Assembly: GCA_024543015.1 (NCBI GenBank)
Contig: JAMXCY010000070.1
Span: forward strand, 1 to 6,036
Reading direction: 5' to 3'
Source: Candidatus Omnitrophota bacterium
GTDB taxonomy: Bacteria; Omnitrophota; Gorgyraeia; JAFGHF01
DNA: 6,036 nucleotides
In this document: in pieces, positions 1-5,621 of the stretch
Position numbering within the stretch: position 1 is the first letter of the stretch
Layout of the letters: every line of letters starts with the position of its first letter
Program-made: the position numbers and the translations under genes
The notes under the pieces: model-generated
Seen by the model: the letters and a program-made list of their open reading frames with translations, nothing else
What the model was told of the DNA's origin: nothing
Databases searched by the model: none

Positions 1-263
1 TATTCAATGTATTGAATAAAAGCTCTTTATATTTATATTTTCAACGATTTTAGCATGACAACCGTGCCCGGAAAATAATACCACGTTTTCCAAAGAAGTG
101 CAGTCATCCTTTATGCATTTTAAATTCCATAAAGGCGGTTTTAAAAAGCATACAGGATGACGGCACTTCTTTGGAAAACGTGGTATTAGTTTCCGGGATC
201 GGTTGTCATGCTAAAATCGTTGACTATATAAATATAAATAGCTTTTATTCAATTCATGGAAGA
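1..263. repeat. Long inverted repeat (arms 1-124 and 140-263, 15-base spacer)
   Basis: Base n pairs with base 264-n without any gap from 1/263 to 124/140. I count 12 mismatches in 124 positions (left-arm positions 2, 6, 10, 25, 39, 40, 65, 66, 75, 102, 111 and 117). The right arm is good coding sequence of the 2-oxoacid:ferredoxin oxidoreductase beta gene, and the left arm is its reverse complement lying where the gene's N-terminal codons should be. All 12 mismatches are transversions. Read on the minus strand, the left arm reaches a TGA at 6-4 and ten of the eleven differences in the copied part change the amino acid, so it is not a maintained second gene copy. The likeliest explanation is a fold-back chimera or misassembly at a contig end. 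A real recent inverted duplication that truncated the gene is the alternative. Confidence 0.93.
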
Positions 264-902
264 GTGACACCGGCTGCGGAAGGGATAAAGCTTGCCAACC
301 CAAATCTTAAGGTAATAGGGTTTGCCGGAGACGGAGATGCGTATGGGGAAGGTATAGAGCACTTAATATTTGCCGCTAAAAGGAATATTAACATTACCAT
401 GATCATACACAATAACCGCGTCTATGGACTTACTACAGGCCAGTATAGCCCTACTTCGCCTCTCGGATTTAAAGGCCGTTCTACGCCAAAGGGAAGCTTA
501 GAGCCTCCGATAAATCCGCTTGAACTTATGCTGACAAGCGGGGCGACTTTTCTTGCGCGCGGTTTTTCACACGGGATAGAACAACTTAAGAGAATCTTTA
601 AGGAGGCCATAAACCATAAGGGTTTTGCTTTGATAGATATTCTTCAGGTATGCGTGACTTACTGTAATATGTATGAATACTATGGTAAGCGGGTATATGA
701 ATTAAAAGGGCATAACGCGGGAGATTATTCCGAGGCGCTTGGTAAAATAAGGGAATGGAATTATCATAATGATGCGCCGATAAGCCTCGGCGTCTTTTAC
801 AAAAAAGAGGCCGCGACTTTTGAAGAAAGGGTTTCGGCTTCCAGAAAAGAAACAATAGATGTTGATTCAAATATAGCGAAGGCATTGGCTAAAACCGTAT
901 AA
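117..902 (+). CDS. 2-oxoacid:ferredoxin oxidoreductase beta subunit, 5'-incomplete
   Basis: This is the thiamine-diphosphate-binding subunit of a CoA-dependent 2-oxoacid:ferredoxin oxidoreductase (pyruvate or 2-oxoglutarate type), a cytosolic enzyme that oxidises a 2-oxoacid to acyl-CoA and reduces ferredoxin. Counting from the TTG at 171, visible signatures are ENVVLVSGIGC (residues 2-12), a HGR step (29-31), the TPP/Mg motif GDGDAYGEG (53-61) closing with NN (81-82), GLTTGQYSPTSP (86-97), and LQVC (158-161). Family beta subunits bind a 4Fe-4S cluster through four cysteines, two in an N-terminal WCPGC-type motif. Here C12 and C161 remain but the WCPGC part is missing. The frame stays open upstream of 171, and CILNSIKAVLKSIQDDG, encoded from 114, matches the family's usual GILNALK-type helix, so TTG 171 is not the true start. 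Homology stops near 115, where the inverted left arm begins. Which 2-oxoacid is used cannot be told. The alpha and gamma subunits would be expected upstream, outside the window. Confidence 0.9.
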   Translation: MLNSIKAVLKSIQDDGTSLENVVLVSGIGCHAKIVDYININSFYSIHGRVTPAAEGIKLANPNLKVIGFAGDGDAYGEGIEHLIFAAKRNINITMIIHNNRVYGLTTGQYSPTSPLGFKGRSTPKGSLEPPINPLELMLTSGATFLARGFSHGIEQLKRIFKEAINHKGFALIDILQVCVTYCNMYEYYGKRVYELKGHNAGDYSEALGKIREWNYHNDAPISLGVFYKKEAATFEERVSASRKETIDVDSNIAKALAKTV

Positions 903-916
903 AAAAAGGAGATTAT

Positions 917-1108
917 ATGAACGAGCAACCCAAGGCATCGGGTAAATATCGTTGTAAGGTCTGCGGTTATATCTTTGATCCTGAAAAAGGCGATCCCGAT
1001 AATGGTATAACTCCGGGAACAGCATTTAAGGATGTTCCGGATGAGTGGAAGTGCCCCGAGTGCGGCGTCAATAAAGACCAGTTTGAAGAAATATTACCCG
1101 CAGCGTAA
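917..1108 (+). CDS. rub: Rubredoxin
   Basis: A 63-residue one-iron electron carrier of the cytosol. The two iron-binding knuckles are CKVCG (C13, C16) and CPECG (C46, C49). The conserved core aromatic and acidic stretch between them (YIFDPEKGDPDNGI, then FKDVPDEWKCPECG) is the standard rubredoxin fold. It is slightly longer than the usual 52-54 residues because of a polar N-terminal extension of about nine residues. The ATG at 917 has an AAGGAG ribosome site at 906-911, five bases away. It begins 14 bases after the oxidoreductase beta stop, so the two are probably co-transcribed and it may share electrons with that enzyme's ferredoxin pool. A natural electron acceptor in this window is the flavodiiron protein at 3679-4881, since rubredoxin is the known donor of that family; that pairing is inferred. 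Confidence 0.97.
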   Translation: MNEQPKASGKYRCKVCGYIFDPEKGDPDNGITPGTAFKDVPDEWKCPECGVNKDQFEEILPAA

Positions 1109-1129
1109 TCACAGAAATGAGGCAGACTT

Positions 1130-1158
1130 TTAGAAACCGGCCGGCACATAGGTATAAA
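1130..1158 (+). promoter_or_regulatory. Possible sigma-70-like promoter before the lactate dehydrogenase
   Basis: In the 97-base gap after rubredoxin, TTAGAA (1130-1135, four of six to TTGACA) and TATAAA (1153-1158, five of six to TATAAT) are separated by 17 bases. This would start transcription near 1165, about 40 bases before the GTG start. The gap also holds GCCTG/CAGGC arms around 1170-1190 that could form a weak hairpin. This is pattern matching only, in AT-leaning DNA where such matches arise by chance. Confidence 0.27.
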
Positions 1159-1205
1159 GTGGCTACGCGCCTGATTTACTGCGCAGGCTAAAGGAAGCAT
1201 AGATA

Positions 1206-2252
1206 GTGAAAAAGGAAAAGATATTATTTTTTGATACCAAACCATATGACCAATGTTTTTTTGACGGAGCCAATAAGAAACACGGTTACGATATAAAATA
1301 TTTTAACGGACATCTGAATCATGATACTTCAGCATTCACAGAAGGGCATAATGTCGTTTGCGCTTTTGTCAATGACATAGTCGATCGTCAAGTTATTGAA
1401 ACTGTTGTAAAAAATGGAATTAAACTTATTGCGTTAAGATCTGCCGGTTACAATAATGTTGATTTAAAGGCAGCCTACGGCAAAATCCATGTAGCGAGGG
1501 TTCCCGGGTACTCTCCCTATGCGGTTGCTGAACACGCGACCGCCTTGATGCTGAGCCTCAATAGGAAGACACACAGAGCTTATTATAGAACGAGGGACGG
1601 AAATTTCTCAATTAATGGGTTGATCGGCTTTGATCTTCACGGAAAAACAGCGGGCGTTATTGGGACAGGAAGAATCGGGCGTTGTTTCATAACGATTTTA
1701 AAAGGATTCGGAATGAAAATCCTTGCCTATGATGTTTATCCCGACAAGGAATACGCGCGCTCCGCAGAAATTACTTATGTTGACCTTCCCGGGCTCTATG
1801 CAAAATCTGATATCATTTCCTTGCATTGCCCTCTGAATAAGGACACCCATCATCTGATCGATAAAGAAAGTATAAATCAGATGAAAGAAGGCGTTATTTT
1901 AATAAATACAGGCCGCGGAGGGCTTGTAAAAACACAGGATCTTATTGATGGATTAAAAAGTGGCAAGATCGGCGCTGCCGGCCTGGATGTTTACGAAGAA
2001 GAGAGTGAATATTTTTTTGAAGATTTTTCAACGTCCATGATCAATGACGATATTCTAGCCCGTTTATTGACATTTCCAAACGTGCTTATTACATCACATC
2101 AGGGATTTTTCACAAAAGAAGCTTTAACGAATATTGCTGAAACCACATTGGCTAATATTAAAGAATATTTTGATGGCGGATTCCTGAAGAATGAGATTTG
2201 TTACAAATGCGATAAGGAATGCATAAAGAAGCAAAAGAAGATATGTTTTTGA
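1206..2252 (+). CDS. ldhA: D-lactate dehydrogenase (D-2-hydroxyacid dehydrogenase family, LdhA type)
   Basis: A 348-residue cytosolic NADH-dependent enzyme that would reduce pyruvate to D-lactate, regenerating NAD+ during fermentation. The substrate-domain signature VPGYSPYAVAEHA is at residues 99-111, the Rossmann loop GTGRIG at 153-158, and the NAD-preferring Asp at D176 in AYDVYPD. The catalytic triad is R237 (NTGRGG), E266 (DVYEEE) and H298 (TSHQGF), with the spacing of characterised D-lactate dehydrogenases. The stretch FFEDFSTSMINDDILARL (270-287) is typical of the LdhA branch rather than glycerate or phosphoglycerate dehydrogenases. The start is a GTG with AAGGAAG near 1191, about ten bases upstream; no better ATG precedes the conserved N-terminus. 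The last 17 residues hold four cysteines (C332, C335, C339, C347), an unusual tail that could bind metal. Relatives acting on other D-2-hydroxyacids cannot be fully excluded. Confidence 0.92.
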   Translation: MKKEKILFFDTKPYDQCFFDGANKKHGYDIKYFNGHLNHDTSAFTEGHNVVCAFVNDIVDRQVIETVVKNGIKLIALRSAGYNNVDLKAAYGKIHVARVPGYSPYAVAEHATALMLSLNRKTHRAYYRTRDGNFSINGLIGFDLHGKTAGVIGTGRIGRCFITILKGFGMKILAYDVYPDKEYARSAEITYVDLPGLYAKSDIISLHCPLNKDTHHLIDKESINQMKEGVILINTGRGGLVKTQDLIDGLKSGKIGAAGLDVYEEESEYFFEDFSTSMINDDILARLLTFPNVLITSHQGFFTKEALTNIAETTLANIKEYFDGGFLKNEICYKCDKECIKKQKKICF

Positions 2253-2323
2253 ATAAAAAGTGTTTAACCTGCTTAAATTTGTCTTATATGAGAATATCGG
2301 GTATAGATCCAAACAAACTCTAC

Positions 2324-2331
2324 AAGGAGGT
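2324..2331 (+). promoter_or_regulatory. Strong ribosome binding site fixing the helicase start
   Basis: AAGGAGGT lies four bases before ATG 2335. It rules out the in-frame TTG at 2260, which would add 25 residues with no relation to the helicase family and has no ribosome site. Confidence 0.88.
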
Positions 2332-2334
2332 ATA

Positions 2335-3606
2335 ATGTTACAATCACCACAGCAACCGAATGTTTCGTTTGACGGCCTGGGCATCGCTCCCAAAATACTT
2401 GAAATATTGGACCGGATGCGGTTTACTCATCCTACGCCGATCCAACATAAGGCTATTCCTCTCGGGATAGAAGGGAAGGATGTTATCGGCGTAGCTCAGA
2501 CCGGGACCGGTAAAACGCTCGCTTTTGCCATTCCTATCATTCAGCACCTTTCCCAAAGAAAAGGGCGCGCTTTAATTCTTGCGCCGACGAGGGAACTTGC
2601 CATACAGATCAACGAGGCATTTGGGAAGATAGCCCCGTCATTTGGCGTAAGGACGGTCGTTATCATAGGCGGGGCATCTATGAGTGTGCAACTCTCGGCA
2701 CTCCGAAGGAACCCACGCGTTATAATAGCGACGCCGGGGCGCCTTGTCGATCACATAAGCCGGCGCACGATCCTTTTAGCGGACGTAAGTGTTTTAGTGC
2801 TTGATGAAGCTGACCGTATGCTTGACATGGGATTTATGCCGCAGATAGAACGTATTCTTAGAGTTATTCCGAAAAATAGACAGACAATGCTTTTTTCGGC
2901 GACAATTTCCCGGGAAGTTATGAAAATAGCATCTGCCTACATGAAACTTCCCGTTCATGTCGAAGTCGCGCCCTCCGGAACCGCGGCAAAAGGCATAATT
3001 CAGGAATTATTTATTGTTAGAAAGGAAGCAAAGAAAGAGCTTCTGCTAAAACTGCTGGAGCAGTATCGCGGGCCCGTGCTTGTCTTCTCGCGGACTAAGA
3101 TCGGCGCTCGAAAGATTACCCGGCTTTTGAGAAGCGCAGGCCATAGGGCCGCTGAGATCCATTCGGACCGCTCGCTTAACCAGCGCAAAGAGGCGCTTGA
3201 GGGTTTTAAGACCGGCAGATATAGGATACTTACTGCTACTGATATAGCTGCCAGGGGCATAGATATTATCGGCATAGAGCTTGTTCTTAACTATGATATT
3301 CCGGAAGACACGGAGAATTACGTACATCGCATCGGACGCACAGGACGCGCCGGCCACGAAGGGCGGGCCATATCTTTCGCTACGCCCGAGCAAGGCGGCG
3401 ATGTCCGAAATATCGAAAGGCTTATCAAGACCTCCTTGCCTATTATAGAACACCCGGGTTTTCCGCGAGAAAGATTTACCTATTATTCTTCGACCCGTCC
3501 GCAACGTCCCAGATTTCACACGATGAGAAGAGATAAACAGAGAAGGCGAGAGAAACACCGCCGCCAGTCCGGGCAGCATTATAATCGTCCGCATAAGCCA
3601 TCTTAA
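2335..3606 (+). CDS. rhlE: DEAD-box ATP-dependent RNA helicase, RhlE type
   Basis: A 423-residue cytosolic ATPase that unwinds short RNA duplexes, usually in ribosome assembly, mRNA decay or cold adaptation. All helicase motifs are intact: Q motif with F12 and PTPIQ (33-37), motif I AQTGTGKT (54-61), Ia PTRELA (84-89), Ib TPGR (133-136), II DEAD (157-160), III SAT (188-190), IV VLVFSRTK (248-255), V ATDIAARGID (301-310), VI HRIGRTGRAG (331-340). From about 378 the protein ends in a short basic tail rich in Arg, Lys, His and Gln, as in RhlE proteins, probably for loose RNA binding. There is no DbpA-type or CsdA-type RNA-recognition domain. It sits 82 bases after ldhA with no obvious terminator between, so read-through from ldhA is possible. 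It has no evident metabolic link with its neighbours. The RhlE subgroup call is less certain than the DEAD-box call. Confidence 0.95.
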   Translation: MLQSPQQPNVSFDGLGIAPKILEILDRMRFTHPTPIQHKAIPLGIEGKDVIGVAQTGTGKTLAFAIPIIQHLSQRKGRALILAPTRELAIQINEAFGKIAPSFGVRTVVIIGGASMSVQLSALRRNPRVIIATPGRLVDHISRRTILLADVSVLVLDEADRMLDMGFMPQIERILRVIPKNRQTMLFSATISREVMKIASAYMKLPVHVEVAPSGTAAKGIIQELFIVRKEAKKELLLKLLEQYRGPVLVFSRTKIGARKITRLLRSAGHRAAEIHSDRSLNQRKEALEGFKTGRYRILTATDIAARGIDIIGIELVLNYDIPEDTENYVHRIGRTGRAGHEGRAISFATPEQGGDVRNIERLIKTSLPIIEHPGFPRERFTYYSSTRPQRPRFHTMRRDKQRRREKHRRQSGQHYNRPHKPS

Positions 3607-3621
3607 CATATCACCTAGTTA

Positions 3622-3640
3622 CCTGCTGTCGGTAGGCAGG
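3622..3640. repeat. Small GC-rich imperfect palindrome
   Basis: CCTGC (3622-3626) pairs with GCAGG (3636-3640) across a nine-base middle, in the 72-base gap before the flavodiiron gene. A second small stem, GCCA/TGGC (3646-3649 with 3653-3656), follows directly. The sequence looks like a degenerate copy of a longer CCTGCCTACCGGTAGGCAGG-type palindrome, so it may be a dispersed repetitive hairpin. There is no following T-run, so it is not a convincing terminator. Confidence 0.35.
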
Positions 3641-3666
3641 GGTTTGCCAGGTTGGCGGAATTCATC

Positions 3667-3672
3667 AGGAGG
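3667..3672 (+). promoter_or_regulatory. Consensus ribosome binding site fixing the flavodiiron start
   Basis: A perfect AGGAGG lies six bases before ATG 3679. The in-frame TTG at 3652 lies upstream of this site and within the gap's palindromic sequence, so it is not the start. Confidence 0.9.
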
Positions 3673-3678
3673 CTACTA

Positions 3679-4881
3679 ATGAGTATACAAATAAAAAATA
3701 ACGCATATTGGGTCGGTAAGGTAGATTGGGAATTAAGGAAATTCCATGGGGACGAATATTCCACACACCGGGGGACAACGTATAACTCTTATTTGATTAA
3801 GGAAGAAAAAGTAGCCCTTATTGATACGGTCTGGAGCCCTTTCTCAAAAGAATTTATATCTAATCTTGAGAAGGAAATTAAATTAAAAGACATCGATTAC
3901 GTTATTGCCACTCATGCAGAAGTGGATCATAGCGGCGCTTTAGCCGAGTTAATGAACCATATCCCCGATAAGCCTATTTATTGCACGGCTAATGGAATTA
4001 AATCATTGAAAGGCCATTTTCACAAAGATTGGAATTTTCACCCGGTAAAGACAGGTGATAAACTAAGCCTGGGAAAGAAAGAGCTAATTTTTATTGAAGC
4101 CCCCATGCTTCATTGGCCCGATACCATGTTTTGTTATCTAACAGGCGACAATATACTATTTAGTAGCGATGCTTTTGGGCAACATTTAGCTACCGATCTT
4201 TTATTTAATGATCTTGTTGACTGGCATGAGCTATTTGAAGAATGTATTAAATATTATGCGAACATATTAACACCATTCAGTAATGCAGTAGATAAGAAGA
4301 TAAAAGAATTTGTTTCACTAAATCTGCCCCTCGATATAATTTGTGCAAGCCATGGGGTAATCTGGCGGAATAACCCAAAACAGATCGTTGAGAAGTATCT
4401 TCAGTGGGCAAATAACTACAAAGAGAATCAAGTAGCAATTCTTTATGATACGATGTGGAACGGCACCAGGGTTATGGCTGAAAATATTGCCAAGGGAATA
4501 AAGGATAAAGATGGACCTCTAACTGTTAAGCTATTCAATGTCTCAAGCGCCGATAAGAATGATGTGGTGACAGAAGTTTTCAAATCTAAAGGCATAGTAG
4601 TAGGATCGCCGACAATCAACAGAGGTATCCTGTCTCGAGTTGCGGGAATCCTCGAGGAAATAAGAGGCTTGGGATTTAAAGGTAAAAAGGCCGCTTCTTT
4701 TGGCTGCTATGGATGGAGCGGCGAATCAGCAAAGATGATTAATGACCTATTGAAGAAGGCCGGCTTTAAGATTATGGATGAAGGGATAAAAGTTTTGTGG
4801 CGTCCGGATGGCGATGCTATTAATAAATGTATCAATTATGGTAAACAACTTGCAGATTATTTCAAAAGAATAGATGAATGA
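3679..4881 (+). CDS. fprA: Flavodiiron protein (A-type flavoprotein, rubredoxin:oxygen/NO oxidoreductase)
   Basis: A 400-residue cytosolic enzyme that reduces O2 to water and/or NO to N2O, protecting anaerobes from oxidative or nitrosative stress. The N-terminal metallo-beta-lactamase-like domain (about 1-248) carries a complete diiron ligand set: H79, E81, D83 and H84 (HAEVDH), H145 (LHWPD), D164 (SSDAFG) and H225 (SHGVIW), at almost the same positions as in Desulfovibrio ROO. The C-terminal flavodoxin domain (about 252-398) has the FMN phosphate loop YDTMWNGTRVMA (256-267), the GSPTINRGI region (309-317) and FGCYGWSGES (341-350). There is no fused rubredoxin or flavin-reductase domain, so a separate donor is needed. 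The rubredoxin at 917-1108 is the obvious candidate. Its stop overlaps the start of the next gene (ATGA). O2 versus NO preference cannot be read from the sequence. Confidence 0.96.
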   Translation: MSIQIKNNAYWVGKVDWELRKFHGDEYSTHRGTTYNSYLIKEEKVALIDTVWSPFSKEFISNLEKEIKLKDIDYVIATHAEVDHSGALAELMNHIPDKPIYCTANGIKSLKGHFHKDWNFHPVKTGDKLSLGKKELIFIEAPMLHWPDTMFCYLTGDNILFSSDAFGQHLATDLLFNDLVDWHELFEECIKYYANILTPFSNAVDKKIKEFVSLNLPLDIICASHGVIWRNNPKQIVEKYLQWANNYKENQVAILYDTMWNGTRVMAENIAKGIKDKDGPLTVKLFNVSSADKNDVVTEVFKSKGIVVGSPTINRGILSRVAGILEEIRGLGFKGKKAASFGCYGWSGESAKMINDLLKKAGFKIMDEGIKVLWRPDGDAINKCINYGKQLADYFKRIDE

Positions 4882-5543
4882 GTAATATGAAGAAGATTGC
4901 TGTGAGTTTATGCTTTTTTGTGACTATGACTGCTGCTCTTTTTGCGGTTGCAGGCCAGGGCCTCATATGGAATTTCGATGAATCCAATGTAGGTAGAGTC
5001 CCTCCCGGGTGGAAGGACGAAGCTACTAACCCAAGAGGAGAAAACGTAACCTGGGAAGTAATAACAGATTACAGAGAAGGAAGACAGACAAAAGTTTTAG
5101 GCATGACGAATGCGAACGGTGCTTCCGGAAGCACATATAATATTTGCTGGACAGACACGATCGCATTTAAAGACGGTGAGATAGAAGTAAGCTTTAAGGC
5201 AATGAGCGGTAAAGAAGACCAGGGGGGCGGCCCTATTTGGCGGGTTAGGGATGCGAATAATTACTATATCGCAAGATTCAATCCCCTTGAAGATAATTTC
5301 AGGCTATACTATGTGAAAGATGGAGCGCGAAGGCAACTCGATAGCAAAAACATTCGATTATCACCCGGCGCATGGCATACAATAAAAATAGTTCACAAGG
5401 ATAGCAGAATCAAAGCCTATCTTAATGGAAAAAAACTTTTGGAATATAACGACAACACGTTTTTCGAAGCAGGCGGCGTAGGCGTCTGGACCAAGGCAGA
5501 TGCTTCCACTTATTTTGATGATCTTAGAATAATATCAGAATAA
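4878..5543 (+). CDS. Secreted DUF1080-like (3-keto-disaccharide hydrolase/concanavalin-fold) protein
   Basis: A 221-residue exported protein of uncertain activity. Residues 1-25 look like a signal peptide: KK at 5-6, a hydrophobic core from about 7 to 22, and an AVA site giving cleavage before G26. C12 lies inside the core and is not a convincing lipobox. The mature part resembles the concanavalin-like beta-sandwich family DUF1080 (PF06439): an N-terminal WNFDE strand, a mid-region FKDGEIEVSFKA, NNYYIARFNPLEDNFRLYY, a WHTIKIVHKDSRIKAYLNGK segment, and the closing GGVGVWTKADASTYFDDLR. Members are often carbohydrate-binding or glycan-acting, but I see no catalytic site I can name. The start overlaps the flavodiiron stop by ATGA, suggesting translational coupling; ATG 4887, three codons in, is an alternative that leaves the signal peptide intact. 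Why a secreted protein is coupled to a cytosolic oxygen reductase is unclear. Confidence 0.8.
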   Translation: MSNMKKIAVSLCFFVTMTAALFAVAGQGLIWNFDESNVGRVPPGWKDEATNPRGENVTWEVITDYREGRQTKVLGMTNANGASGSTYNICWTDTIAFKDGEIEVSFKAMSGKEDQGGGPIWRVRDANNYYIARFNPLEDNFRLYYVKDGARRQLDSKNIRLSPGAWHTIKIVHKDSRIKAYLNGKKLLEYNDNTFFEAGGVGVWTKADASTYFDDLRIISE

Positions 5544-5566
5544 TACGACCGAAATAGAAAGGAACC

Positions 5567-5593
5567 CTAACCTGGTTAATCTAACCAGGTTAG
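5567..5593. promoter_or_regulatory. Perfect 12-bp hairpin made of two tandem 13-mer palindromes
   Basis: Bases 5567-5578 pair perfectly with 5582-5593 around a three-base loop. Each half is itself palindromic: CTAACC-T-GGTTA followed by CTAACC-A-GGTTAG, with centres 14 bases apart. It lies between the DUF1080-like gene and acsA, 29 bases before the nearer acsA start. No T-run follows on either strand, so it is not a standard intrinsic terminator. It could be a processing or stabilising hairpin, a double operator for acsA, or a dispersed repeat. Confidence 0.7.
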
Positions 5594-5621
5594 AAATTAG
5601 TGTTAATGTTGAGAAGGAACT

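Noticed and set aside
1..93. Left arm as a second, divergent copy of the oxidoreductase beta gene on the minus strand
   Set aside because: Its minus-strand reading reaches a TGA after about 29 codons and nearly all differences from the right arm are amino-acid changing, so it is not a maintained gene.
598..885. 95-codon minus-strand open frame
   Set aside because: Opposite the conserved C-terminal half of the oxidoreductase beta gene, with no family features.
1136..1144. CCGGCCGG palindrome in the rubredoxin-ldhA gap
   Set aside because: Short and without a repeated partner or positional logic; likely chance.
2279..2307. TTGTCT/TATAGA pair with 17-base spacing as a promoter for the helicase gene
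   Set aside because: Both hexamers match only four of six consensus bases in AT-rich DNA, and other equally weak combinations exist in the same gap.
2260..2334. TTG-initiated N-terminal extension of the helicase
   Set aside because: The added 25 residues match nothing in the family and a consensus ribosome site directs ATG 2335.
3046..3609. 187-codon open frame on the minus strand
   Set aside because: It lies entirely opposite the well-supported DEAD-box helicase, has no recognisable domain and no ribosome site; it is a coding shadow.
3652..3678. TTG-initiated extension of the flavodiiron protein
   Set aside because: AGGAGG at 3667-3672 lies inside it and directs ATG 3679, where family similarity begins.
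5567..5600. Hairpin as a Rho-independent terminator
   Set aside because: The stem is followed by AAATTAGTG rather than a T-run, and the opposite strand has no T-run either.
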